From contig NZ_JBLWWF010000003.1 in NCBI RefSeq assembly GCF_048268085.1, forward strand, positions 186,001-250,000: DNA of 64,000 bases. Direction: 5' to 3'. Each line of letters starts with the position of its first letter. Position 1 is the stretch's first letter. Shown here in pieces: positions 52,232 to 60,328 of the stretch. The notes under the pieces were generated by a model. It was given only the letters and a program-made list of their open reading frames with translations. It had not been told where the DNA came from and made no database searches. The translations under genes and the position numbers were made by a program. This DNA comes from Neptunicella sp048268085. Lineage in GTDB: Bacteria; Pseudomonadota; Gammaproteobacteria; Enterobacterales; Alteromonadaceae.

Positions 52232-53706
52232 ATAACTCAGGGGGCATTAAACACATAGTGTTGGTCGGGGAGCATCTACCCTTGATGATGTCTGCCGCGA
52301 TTTTATCATCACAGTTGGCCGATCAGCCCGTCCGTATTAGTGCAGTAGAAATAAAAGGGAAAGTGAATAGCCAAGTAGAATGCACGGGCAGTGAATTTAT
52401 TCCCTTGTGCGACATCTTAAAATTACCATTCCAAGCAGTATTGTCACAATCTCAGGGCACATTCAGTTTAGGGCAGCGTTATTTATATGAGCAGCGTGAA
52501 TGGTTTGTACCTTATGGGCAGTATGGCATTCAAACGGCAGACAGTGAATTCATGCAGGGGTTATTTAGGCTTCTGCAGCAGGATCATACTATTCAAATTG
52601 AATCAGCATGTATTGCTATACAGGCTGCTCGACAGGGAAAGTTCGCTATCCCTCCAGCTAGTCGGCCCGATTTACATCAAGCTCTAACGTTTGCGGTTAA
52701 TTTGGATGCTAGTGCCTATGCACAGCAACTTAAACAGTTTGCATTAGCGCATAAAGTCACTTTTTTGCAAGCTGATCATGTGACAGCGACTCGTGGGAAG
52801 AATCAGCATATAGAGTCGATAAAGCTAGATGGTCAGCAAAATATCACAGCGGATTTCTGGATTGACTGCAGCGGAGAATCAGGCTGTTTAACGGATGATG
52901 AAGATGATATTGCCACTGGAATTATTGATGCGCATTGGGACAAACTGGCAGAATGTATTATCGAGGATCCAGCTAGTATTGATCAGCCCTTTAACCAACT
53001 ACAAGTCACATCTTGGGGGTGGTTAAAAAAGAGCGCTTTAACCGAACGAACCGGTGTACAACTAGAATATGCTAGCCAACAAGTGAGTGAAGCTGAAATC
53101 AATCAATGGTTATCGGATTATTTGTCATTATCGGTCGGACAGACAGAAAAAATTGTGCATCGGCAAAACCAACTACAGATGCGCAAAAAAGTGTGGCGTG
53201 GTAACTGTTTGTTGGTTGGTAGTGCAGCGGTTAATAATAGTAAGCTGTTTTTTTCAGAATTGTTTTTTGTACAAGCCGCGCTGATACAATTTTTGGGGCT
53301 ATATCCATCGTTAACTAATCAGGCTATTAATGCCCACTACTTTAATCAACAATGGCAGCAGTTTGTTGATGAAGCCAATGATTATGTACAGTGCCATTAT
53401 TGGCTGATTGAACAACAAGAAGGTAAACGAGAATTAATGGTATCCGCAACCTTGCAACAGCGATTGGAAATGTTTCAGCGATTGGGGCGTTTACCATTGG
53501 CTAATAGCGATGCAGTTAGCGACAACGCGTGGTATAGCTTATTAACTGGTATGGGGATTCGCCCACAACAGCCAAGCTTATATTTATCTAATCTCAGTAA
53601 TGAACAGCTTCATCATTCATTTATTCAAATAACGTCATCTATTGATAACCTGGTGGCTGGAATGCCCCGTTATCGAGATTTTTATCAACAGTTTATTCGT
53701 TCATAA
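52228..53706 (+). CDS. Degenerate halogenase-like protein (probable pseudoenzyme, second of three)
   Basis: A 492-residue paralogue of its neighbours, recognisable from conserved spacing and segments such as LDASAYAQQLKQFALAHKV, FWIDCSGESG and the C-terminal halves. Key sites are lost. The FAD loop GGGxAG is replaced by GEHLPLM (residues 14-20), the GVGEATIP strand by CTGSEFIPL, the catalytic lysine by S80, WxWxIP by WGWLKK (263-268), and LEPLEST is absent. The reading frame is intact over the full length, so it is maintained, not decaying. It is translationally coupled to the first halogenase by ATGA overlap. A structural or regulatory partner of the active paralogues is a reasonable inference. 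Confidence 0.8.
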   Translation: MNNSGGIKHIVLVGEHLPLMMSAAILSSQLADQPVRISAVEIKGKVNSQVECTGSEFIPLCDILKLPFQAVLSQSQGTFSLGQRYLYEQREWFVPYGQYGIQTADSEFMQGLFRLLQQDHTIQIESACIAIQAARQGKFAIPPASRPDLHQALTFAVNLDASAYAQQLKQFALAHKVTFLQADHVTATRGKNQHIESIKLDGQQNITADFWIDCSGESGCLTDDEDDIATGIIDAHWDKLAECIIEDPASIDQPFNQLQVTSWGWLKKSALTERTGVQLEYASQQVSEAEINQWLSDYLSLSVGQTEKIVHRQNQLQMRKKVWRGNCLLVGSAAVNNSKLFFSELFFVQAALIQFLGLYPSLTNQAINAHYFNQQWQQFVDEANDYVQCHYWLIEQQEGKRELMVSATLQQRLEMFQRLGRLPLANSDAVSDNAWYSLLTGMGIRPQQPSLYLSNLSNEQLHHSFIQITSSIDNLVAGMPRYRDFYQQFIRS

Positions 53707-53741
53707 AACGATGTCTTTTTAGATGTGGAAGTCATAACAAT

Positions 53742-55250
53742 ATGCAAAACAACAAAATAAACAAAATATTAATTCTAGGAGGGGGAACTGCTGGCTGGAT
53801 GGCCGCAGCGGCTTTGTCCAAAGTGCTAGGTAATGACTTTTGTCAAATTCAGCTGGTTGAATCGGAACAAATCGGTACGGTAGGCGTGGGTGAGGCAACT
53901 ATCCCGCAAATTCAGCTGTATAACCAGTTGCTCGGTTTTGATGAAGATGAGTTTGTGCGTAAAACTCAGGCCACATTTAAGTTAGGGATCCAGTTTGTTG
54001 ATTGGGACAAACCTGGCAGCAGTTATTTTCATGCCTTTGGTGATGTCGGCAAAGATATGGATGGGGTACATTTTTACCAGTATTGGTTAAAAATGCGCGC
54101 GCAGGGAAAAGCTGCACATATCGACGAATACACGCTAACCGCTATGGCATGTCACGAAAATCGCTTTATGCGTTCTATTGATGCGGGTAACTCTCCACTA
54201 TCTAATATCGCTTATGCGTTCCATTTTGATGCCGGGTTATATGCCAAATACTTACGAGAACTATCTGAAGCCAAAGGCGTAGTGCGTACCGAAGGAAAAG
54301 TGGTCAAAACTAATTTGCGTGAGGACGGATTTATCCATTCGGTGCAACTGGATGATGGTAATGAATATCAAGCTGACTTTTTTATTGATTGTTCAGGCTT
54401 TAAAGGGGTACTGATAGAAGAAGCGTTACAAACTGGTTATGAAGACTGGTCGCACTGGTTGCCTTGTGATCGTGCGGTGGCGGTACCTTGTGCTAGTGCC
54501 GGTGAACCATGGTCGTATACTCGTTCCACCGCTCGAAAAGCCGGTTGGCAATGGCGTATTCCACTGCAAAATAGAATCGGGAATGGCCATGTTTATTGTA
54601 GTAAATATATGTCTGATGAAGAGGCAACCCAGATTCTACTGGAAAATCTGGATGGTGAGGCTTTGGCTGAGCCTAAATTATTGCGGTTTGTGACCGGAAA
54701 ACGTAACAAAAGCTGGAACAAAAATTGTCTGGCATTGGGGCTGGCTGCCGGATTTATGGAACCGCTGGAATCCACCAGTATTCATTTGGTGCAATCTGCG
54801 TTATCGAAGTTATTCAGCTTTTTTCCCAACAAAAATTTCGATCAGGAAGATATTGACGAATATAACCGTCAAATCGATTTTGAATACGAACGCATTCGTG
54901 ATTTTTTGATCCTGCATTATTACGCAACGGAACGGAATGATTCACCCTTTTGGGATTATTGCCGAAGCATGCCAGTGCCCCCTGAATTGACCCAAAAAAT
55001 TGAGCAATTTAAGCGCAATGGTCGCATTGCCCGTTTTAATAATGAAATGTTTAATGATTTAAGCTGGTTTGAGGTGATGTACGGTCAGGGGATTAGGCCT
55101 GAATCCTACCATGCGCTGGTGGATGCTTTTAGTGATGAAGAGTTGCAACGTCGATTAGATAGCATTAAGTCTGTTGTGCGTAAATCGACCGATTATATGC
55201 CTGGCCATCAGGAGTTTATCGATAAGCATTGTAAAGCGGAGAAAATGTAA
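53742..55250 (+). CDS. Flavin-dependent tryptophan halogenase family protein (third of three)
   Basis: A 502-residue halogenase with complete motifs: FAD loop GGGTAG (13-18), GVGEATIP, catalytic K80 (ATFKLGIQF), WQWRIP (269-274) and FMEPLESTS. It is clearly the closer paralogue of the first gene, sharing DCSGF-KGVLIE-ALQTGYEDW, ARKAGWQWR and the ERIRDFLILHYYATER region. Divergence in the substrate-facing HFD/FHAFGDVG loops suggests a different substrate or site. It is separated by 35 bases from the pseudoenzyme gene and by 4 from the next gene, so one transcript is likely. Confidence 0.92.
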   Translation: MQNNKINKILILGGGTAGWMAAAALSKVLGNDFCQIQLVESEQIGTVGVGEATIPQIQLYNQLLGFDEDEFVRKTQATFKLGIQFVDWDKPGSSYFHAFGDVGKDMDGVHFYQYWLKMRAQGKAAHIDEYTLTAMACHENRFMRSIDAGNSPLSNIAYAFHFDAGLYAKYLRELSEAKGVVRTEGKVVKTNLREDGFIHSVQLDDGNEYQADFFIDCSGFKGVLIEEALQTGYEDWSHWLPCDRAVAVPCASAGEPWSYTRSTARKAGWQWRIPLQNRIGNGHVYCSKYMSDEEATQILLENLDGEALAEPKLLRFVTGKRNKSWNKNCLALGLAAGFMEPLESTSIHLVQSALSKLFSFFPNKNFDQEDIDEYNRQIDFEYERIRDFLILHYYATERNDSPFWDYCRSMPVPPELTQKIEQFKRNGRIARFNNEMFNDLSWFEVMYGQGIRPESYHALVDAFSDEELQRRLDSIKSVVRKSTDYMPGHQEFIDKHCKAEKM

Positions 55251-55254
55251 GCTA

Positions 55255-55971
55255 ATGTCAGGCAACGACAGGGCTACCTCGATAGCAACTCTCCATGCTG
55301 ATTTTAGCTACCAGATTCAGACAATTGGTGACGAACAGCAACCGTTGATTATTGTTGATCAGTATTTGACTGAAGCCGAAAGTTTGATTGATTTTGCCCT
55401 GCAGCAACACAATGTCTTGCCTGCCAGCGGATTGTATCCGGGGTTACGTTCACCGGTGCCGCAAACTTATAAACAAGCTGTGTTAGAGCATCTTTCAGCT
55501 TTAATTTGCCGAACATTTTGTTTAACACCGGATGATATAAAAAGTGTCGACAGTTATTTTTCTTTGGTGACCACGCCAACGGCACAGTTGCAACCCGCAC
55601 AGCGTATCCCTCATTTTGACCAGCCTAACCCAGACGAAATCGCGATGTTGCATTATCTTTGCGGAGCGCAACATGGTGGGACATCGTTTTATCGTCATCG
55701 GCAGACTCGTTATGAATATGTGGATATGGGCAGAACCGATGAGTATTTTCGTCAACTGGATGCAGATGTTGCTCAATACGGTATGCCGGAAGGTTATATT
55801 GATGGTGATACACCGTTGTTTGAGCGAATTAAATCTGTGCCGGCCAAATTTAATCGTTTGTTGATTTACCGATGTTCCAGCTTGCATTCTGGCAATATTG
55901 GCGAGGACTATTCATTTGATATGAATCCGACCACGGGCCGATTCACTATTGCATCTTTTTTGCATTGTTGA
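55255..55971 (+). CDS. DUF6445-like protein with Fe(II)/2-oxoglutarate oxygenase pattern
   Basis: A 238-residue cytoplasmic protein without signal peptide. A facial triad-like pattern is visible: H120-F-D122 (RIPHFDQPNPDE), H211 (RCSSLHSGNI) and R229 (PTTGRFTIASFLH). It is spaced as in prolyl-hydroxylase-type dioxygenases, with a hydrophobic strand MLHYLCG-GGTSFYRH between. Proteins of this kind recur beside tryptophan halogenases, and I believe they correspond to DUF6445. The substrate is unknown. The ATG at 55255 follows the halogenase stop by 4 bases; GGAG at 55238-55241 is far but usable. Confidence 0.7.
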   Translation: MSGNDRATSIATLHADFSYQIQTIGDEQQPLIIVDQYLTEAESLIDFALQQHNVLPASGLYPGLRSPVPQTYKQAVLEHLSALICRTFCLTPDDIKSVDSYFSLVTTPTAQLQPAQRIPHFDQPNPDEIAMLHYLCGAQHGGTSFYRHRQTRYEYVDMGRTDEYFRQLDADVAQYGMPEGYIDGDTPLFERIKSVPAKFNRLLIYRCSSLHSGNIGEDYSFDMNPTTGRFTIASFLHC

Positions 55972-56026
55972 TGATGAAAGTACCTCTAAATGATACTTTT
56001 TAATTTAGCGCGAGGTTAAATACTCT

Positions 56027-56449
56027 ATGACTAACAGTATGTTTCCCGATCATGGCCATTTTGAACTCAAAATTGAAGGGAATGTTTTGGTCGTTGATGC
56101 TGAAGGCCCCGCCAATATTGAGCTTATTCAACGCTATCGACGTGAGGTACAAGTTTTTCGGCAACAGTTAGCCGGCTCAGTATGGGGAAATCTGGTTATT
56201 TTTCATGGTGACTCATTAATAACCCATGAAGCGACTGAAGCCATGAAAAGCTCTATTGCCGATGCCAAGCAAGCAGGTATGGCTGCCGTAGCGGTGCTGT
56301 TAGATAATGTAATGTACAGTAATATGGCAATCCACTTATGGGGAAGTTTTTACCAGCAAGTGGGGTTGCCCCACGCGTTTTTTACCGATGAGCAACTTGC
56401 TAGACAGTGGTTGGCAGACCAATTGAATCAAATGAGTACTGAAAAGTAA
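56027..56449 (+). CDS. STAS/SpoIIAA-like small protein of unknown function
   Basis: A 140-residue soluble protein. Its alternating strands and helices (VLVVDAEGPANIELIQRYRR, NLVIFHGDSLITHEA, MAAVAVLLDN, HAFFTDEQLARQWL) resemble the SpoIIAA-like/STAS fold, with the FxDEExARxWL ending common in that group. A phosphorylatable serine typical of anti-sigma antagonists is not obvious. It follows the oxygenase-like gene after 55 bases, with GAGG about 11 bases ahead of the ATG, and is probably the last gene of the halogenase cluster. Fold assignment is by eye and tentative. Confidence 0.6.
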   Translation: MTNSMFPDHGHFELKIEGNVLVVDAEGPANIELIQRYRREVQVFRQQLAGSVWGNLVIFHGDSLITHEATEAMKSSIADAKQAGMAAVAVLLDNVMYSNMAIHLWGSFYQQVGLPHAFFTDEQLARQWLADQLNQMSTEK

Positions 56450-56469
56450 CTTTAACCTGGAATAAAATT

Positions 56470-56499
56470 GAGCCTGCGCTACTTCATTCATGCAGGCTC
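56470..56499. terminator. Hairpin between convergent genes, terminator of the PEP-CTERM gene
   Basis: GAGCCTGC (56470-56477) and GCAGGCTC (56492-56499) form an 8-bp GC-rich stem. On the minus strand it is followed by AATTTTATT, giving a moderate terminator for the vWA gene. It may also serve the STAS-like gene. Confidence 0.65.
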
Positions 56500-56511
56500 C
56501 GACAACTCCTG

Positions 56512-57261
56512 TTAATTCTGTTTCGCTTTTCTAAACCTAGCCATTAACAATAAACCCAATCCTAATAAAACTAAAGCCGAAGGTTCAGGTACTGGTTCTC
56601 CTTTGATTTCTCGGCGCAATTTGGAGGCAAGATTAGCTTCAAAATCAGCAAAGCTATTCGCGGTGACAAAAAAGCCTCCCCCAGCGGTTGTTAGATTATT
56701 AAGGAAAGTTGTACCTATGCCATTGCCTACTCCTATGGCATTGACCACAATACCGTTACTGTTAGCCAAAGAGGCTTGATTCAAGGCTAATGATTGTTCA
56801 GAGTTTGGGTTAGGGTTTCCATCTGTGGAAATATCGACGATTTGTCGATCTCCATCGACACCATTACTCATAATGGCGATTAAAGCGGCTTGTAAGCCAG
56901 AGCCTGTCCATGTGGCACCAGTAGAAAAACCAGTTCGATTAACCAACCCTACTGCGGCAGAGAAAGCTGCAGCACTAGCGTTATCGGTAATCGTATGCCA
57001 AGACACTTTTTCGGCTACTTTTGCGCCGAATAAGATCATATTAACCAGTAACGAATCACCAGCATTTAAATGATCATCAAAAAATGTACTAGAAGCAAAA
57101 ATATTCTCGTAGGCATCTATTTGTAAACTGAAATCGGAGTTACTAATACTGCCAGAGGCATCGACTAATAATGAAAGTTCAACAATAGTCGCATTACTGG
57201 TGGTACTAAAAGATAATCCAAGGATCAGTGGGATAAGCGTACGCTTAATGAATTTTTTCAT
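56512..57261 (-). CDS. vWA-domain PEP-CTERM protein (DUF1194-like)
   Basis: A 249-residue exported protein with a signal peptide (about 1-24). A von Willebrand factor A domain of the DUF1194 type follows, with a MIDAS motif D34-x-S36-x-S38 (LLVDASGSIS), the DISTDGNPNP strand with further metal contacts, and VNAIGVGNG. The C-terminus is a PEP-CTERM signal: VPEP at 224-227, hydrophobic stretch and ARFRKAK. vWA domains mediate metal-dependent protein adhesion. It is the second PEP-CTERM protein in this window, so an exosortase must exist elsewhere in the genome if these are processed. Confidence 0.88.
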   Translation of the reverse strand: MKKFIKRTLIPLILGLSFSTTSNATIVELSLLVDASGSISNSDFSLQIDAYENIFASSTFFDDHLNAGDSLLVNMILFGAKVAEKVSWHTITDNASAAAFSAAVGLVNRTGFSTGATWTGSGLQAALIAIMSNGVDGDRQIVDISTDGNPNPNSEQSLALNQASLANSNGIVVNAIGVGNGIGTTFLNNLTTAGGGFFVTANSFADFEANLASKLRREIKGEPVPEPSALVLLGLGLLLMARFRKAKQN

Positions 57262-57589
57262 TGTTTCTCCTAAACATATTCAAAGTAAAATCAAATTAAC
57301 AAATTGCTATTTCAATTTCGGTACTTTCCAAAAGCGTCAGGAGAGACGTCAACCGTTGTTGATGCAGAGTCTAAGCATTAACTGTTCCATAAAGTTAAAA
57401 TCCTTACTTATCAAAATGTTGGTTTTTTTTTGAATAATTGGTGTGTTTCTCGTGTAAAGAAATTTGACATTAAAAATAGACATGGAGGCAAATTACGGAC
57501 TGATTTATTGATGAGACGGGTATTTTTAGGTTTTTACTCGTCGTTAACTGCCGCATAATAGAAAGATTAATTGATATAAGGGTAGCTAA
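57262..57589. other. Intergenic region between the vWA gene and murJ
   Basis: About 330 bases of AT-rich sequence between divergent genes. No RNA gene, operator or complete promoter was recognised. The only clear element is the AAGGG at 57578-57582 that serves murJ translation. Confidence 0.6.
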
Positions 57590-59173
57590 TTGTCCGGTAA
57601 GTTATTTAAATCTGGTGTAATTGTCAGCTCGATGACCTTTTTGTCACGTGTTATGGGCTTGGCCCGTGATGTGATTGTAGCCAATCTACTGGGCGCTGGC
57701 GGCACCGCTGATGTATTCCTGTTAGCCAATAAAATTCCCAATTTTTTGCGTAGACTGTTTGCCGAAGGTGCGTTTGCCCAAGCCTTTATCCCAATGTTAA
57801 GTGAAGTCCATCACCAGAATGATGAACAGCAATTGCGCCTATTTGTGGCACGGGTATCCGGCACGTTAGGGACGTTGGTGATGCTGGTGACGATACTAGG
57901 TGTGGTGGGTTCACCGGTGCTGGCGATGCTATTTGCTAATGGTTGGTTTATTGACTATCTCAACGATGGTCCCGACGCAGGCAAGTATGAACTGACTAGC
58001 CTAATGCTTAAAATTACTTTTCCTTACCTGTTTTTTGTCACCCTAACGGCTTTATCCGGAGCCATTCTCAATACGTTGAACAAGTTTGCTGTAGCGGCGT
58101 TTACCCCCGTGTTATTGAACGTTGCGATTATCAGTGCAGCATTATATTTGTCACCTCATTTGGAGACGCCTGCGATTGGTTTGGCATGGGGCGTATTTTT
58201 AGGTGGGTTAATTCAATTTTTGTTCCAAATTCCATTTTTGCGGCAAACTGGTTTGTTAGTGAAGCCCAAATGGGGGTGGCGCGATCCTCAAGTGTCGAGA
58301 GTCAGAAAACTGATGATTCCAGCATTATTTGGTGTGTCGGTCAGTCAGATTAATTTATTGTTTGATACCTTTATCGCCAGTTATTTACAAGATGGTTCTA
58401 TTAGCTGGTTATATTATGCAGATCGTTTGCTGGAGTTTCCGTTGGGGCTGTTCGGGATTGCGATTGCCACCGTCATATTACCTACATTGTCGCGAAATCA
58501 CGCCGCGCAGGATCATCGATTATTTTCCAGTAATATGGATTGGTCGGTGAAAATGATTTGTTTGTTAGGGATCCCCGCTGCGACAGGACTGATTGTGTTG
58601 GCTGAGCCAATGTTATTAGTACTGTTCCAGCGTGGCGAATTTTCTCCTGTCGATGCCACTATGGCGTCCTATAGCTTGATTGCTTACGCCAGCGGATTAC
58701 TTAGCTTTATGTTGATTAAAGTTTTGGCTCCCGGATTTTATTCTCGTCAAGATGTTAAAACTCCGGTCAAATATGGTATTTGGGCGATGATTGCCAATAT
58801 GGGCTTTAATGTAATTTTTGCTTATCAATATGGCTATGTGGGACTAGCAATAGCAACCTCACTATCGGCATTATTGAATGTATCGTTGTTATATCAACGT
58901 CTGCATCGTAGCGATATTTACCAATGTGGATTGCCCACGTTAATCTTTGTTGCTCGTGTTGCCGTGTCGGCAGTGATTATGGCAGTCGGTTTAGTCTGGT
59001 TATTACCGGTAATAAGCCAGTGGATACAATGGTCTACCTGGCAGCAAATTGGGGTATTGAGTGGCAGTATTATCTGCGCCGCGTTGGTTTTTTTAACGAG
59101 CTTATTTTTACTTGGCGCGAGACCCGACGCCCTAGTCAGAAATCACTCAGCGATGACTAATGTAGATAGTTGA
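57590..59173 (+). CDS. murJ: Lipid II flippase MurJ
   Basis: MurJ moves the peptidoglycan precursor lipid II across the inner membrane. The 527-residue protein has the expected 14-helix MOP-superfamily pattern. It has the family N-terminus SSMTFLSRVMGLARDVIVANLLG, the LRRLFAEGAFAQAFIPML segment with essential arginines, and FPLGLFGIAIATVILPTLSR. The start is a TTG at 57590 with AAGGG 7 bases ahead; no ATG fits the conserved N-terminus. It is followed by ribF after 149 bases, a common gammaproteobacterial neighbourhood. Confidence 0.96.
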   Translation: MSGKLFKSGVIVSSMTFLSRVMGLARDVIVANLLGAGGTADVFLLANKIPNFLRRLFAEGAFAQAFIPMLSEVHHQNDEQQLRLFVARVSGTLGTLVMLVTILGVVGSPVLAMLFANGWFIDYLNDGPDAGKYELTSLMLKITFPYLFFVTLTALSGAILNTLNKFAVAAFTPVLLNVAIISAALYLSPHLETPAIGLAWGVFLGGLIQFLFQIPFLRQTGLLVKPKWGWRDPQVSRVRKLMIPALFGVSVSQINLLFDTFIASYLQDGSISWLYYADRLLEFPLGLFGIAIATVILPTLSRNHAAQDHRLFSSNMDWSVKMICLLGIPAATGLIVLAEPMLLVLFQRGEFSPVDATMASYSLIAYASGLLSFMLIKVLAPGFYSRQDVKTPVKYGIWAMIANMGFNVIFAYQYGYVGLAIATSLSALLNVSLLYQRLHRSDIYQCGLPTLIFVARVAVSAVIMAVGLVWLLPVISQWIQWSTWQQIGVLSGSIICAALVFLTSLFLLGARPDALVRNHSAMTNVDS

Positions 59174-59240
59174 TCCTGTCTGGCAACAAATAAATCTCAA
59201 TCCGTCAGGTGCAGATGCTTTTTTTACGAGCATAGTTAGT

Positions 59241-59246
59241 TATAAT
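59241..59246 (+). promoter_or_regulatory. Putative -10 element ahead of ribF
   Basis: A perfect TATAAT lies 76 bases before the ribF start in the murJ-ribF gap. The matching -35 position is T-rich and poor. Motif only. Confidence 0.3.
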
Positions 59247-59322
59247 CCGCTGTTTTTTACGCGTACTCTATACACGTTAATAATTAAAGTGGGCGGTATT
59301 AGAGTCAATTGATGAGGTAACG

Positions 59323-60255
59323 GTGGAATTAGTTAGGGGTTTGCACAATATTCGACACAGACATAAGGGCTGTGTGTTGACGATTGGCAAATTTGACGGG
59401 GTGCACCTTGGCCATCAGGCGGTATTAAAGAATTTGGTGGAACAAGCTCGTAAGATGTCATTACCGGCTACGGTAATGGTATTTGAACCCCAGCCTGAAG
59501 AATTATTCCGGCCCGATACAGCACCTGCACGTTTAAGTCGTTTGCGCGATAAATATACCGAACTAAAAAAGCTCGGTGTGGACAGACTGATTTGTGTTAA
59601 GTTTGATCGTCACTTTTCGCTACAAAGTGCCCGTCACTTTGTTGAAGATTTACTGGTAGATAAATTGGGTATCCAATTTTTAGTGGTTGGTGACGACTTT
59701 CGCTTTGGCCATGATCGTACCGGTGATTTTAAAATGCTGCAGATGGAAGGGCAGCAATGTGGATTTAGTGTGGTAAGTACCCAAAGTTTCCGTTTGCAGG
59801 ATTGCCGAATTAGCTCCACTGCCGTGCGCAATGCGTTAGCTGAGGGTGATATGGCATTGGCTGAATCCATGCTGGGACGCAAGTTCAGTATTGCCAGCAA
59901 AGTCATCCATGGCGACAAAAAAGGTCGGACGATTGGTTTTCCTACCGCCAACTTATTGCTCAACCGATGTAAAGCCCCCGTTGCAGGGGTCTTTGCCGTT
60001 AGGGTAAAAAGCGCTTTGGGGGTATTTGATGGTGTGGCCAATATTGGGACCCGTCCAACACTGAATGGCACCCGTTCTCAGTTAGAAGTGCATTTATTTG
60101 ATTTCGATGAACATTTATACGGTTGTCATATTGAAGTAGAATTACTGAAAAAATTGCGTGATGAACGAAGATTTGCCTCTTTGCAGCAATTACAGCAGCA
60201 AATACAAATCGATGCTCAACAGGCCCGAGAATTTTTATCCTTGCCTAATAGCTAA
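59323..60255 (+). CDS. ribF: Bifunctional riboflavin kinase / FAD synthetase
   Basis: Makes FMN from riboflavin and then FAD. The 310-residue protein has the nucleotidyltransferase half first (GKFDGVHLGHQAVL, FEPQPEELF, VVGDDFRFG, ISSTAVRNAL). The flavokinase half follows (VIHGDKKGRTIGFPTANL, GVFAVRV, ANIGTRPTLNG, LEVHLFDFDEHLYG). The GTG start has GAGG 5 bases ahead and yields MELVRGLHNIRH, which matches E. coli RibF. Its products feed Na+-NQR and the halogenases elsewhere in the window. ileS follows after 73 bases. Confidence 0.96.
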   Translation: MELVRGLHNIRHRHKGCVLTIGKFDGVHLGHQAVLKNLVEQARKMSLPATVMVFEPQPEELFRPDTAPARLSRLRDKYTELKKLGVDRLICVKFDRHFSLQSARHFVEDLLVDKLGIQFLVVGDDFRFGHDRTGDFKMLQMEGQQCGFSVVSTQSFRLQDCRISSTAVRNALAEGDMALAESMLGRKFSIASKVIHGDKKGRTIGFPTANLLLNRCKAPVAGVFAVRVKSALGVFDGVANIGTRPTLNGTRSQLEVHLFDFDEHLYGCHIEVELLKKLRDERRFASLQQLQQQIQIDAQQAREFLSLPNS

Positions 60256-60273
60256 GGCGAAACACTTTTTTAA

Positions 60274-60287
60274 TGGGATATATCCCA
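60274..60287. repeat. 14-base perfect palindrome between ribF and ileS
   Basis: TGGGATATATCCCA is a perfect inverted repeat located 42 bases before the ileS start. It has no T run, so it is not a terminator. It could be a binding site or a short RNA hairpin in the leader; no T-box or known riboswitch is recognisable. Confidence 0.4.
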
Positions 60288-60328
60288 ATGGGAATGTCCT
60301 CAACAATAATGACTGGATTTAACAACAA

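Noticed and set aside
50687..56449. Classical halogenated natural-product gene cluster
   Set aside because: There is no peptide or polyketide synthetase, precursor peptide, export gene or flavin reductase; the neighbours are a TonB receptor and housekeeping genes.
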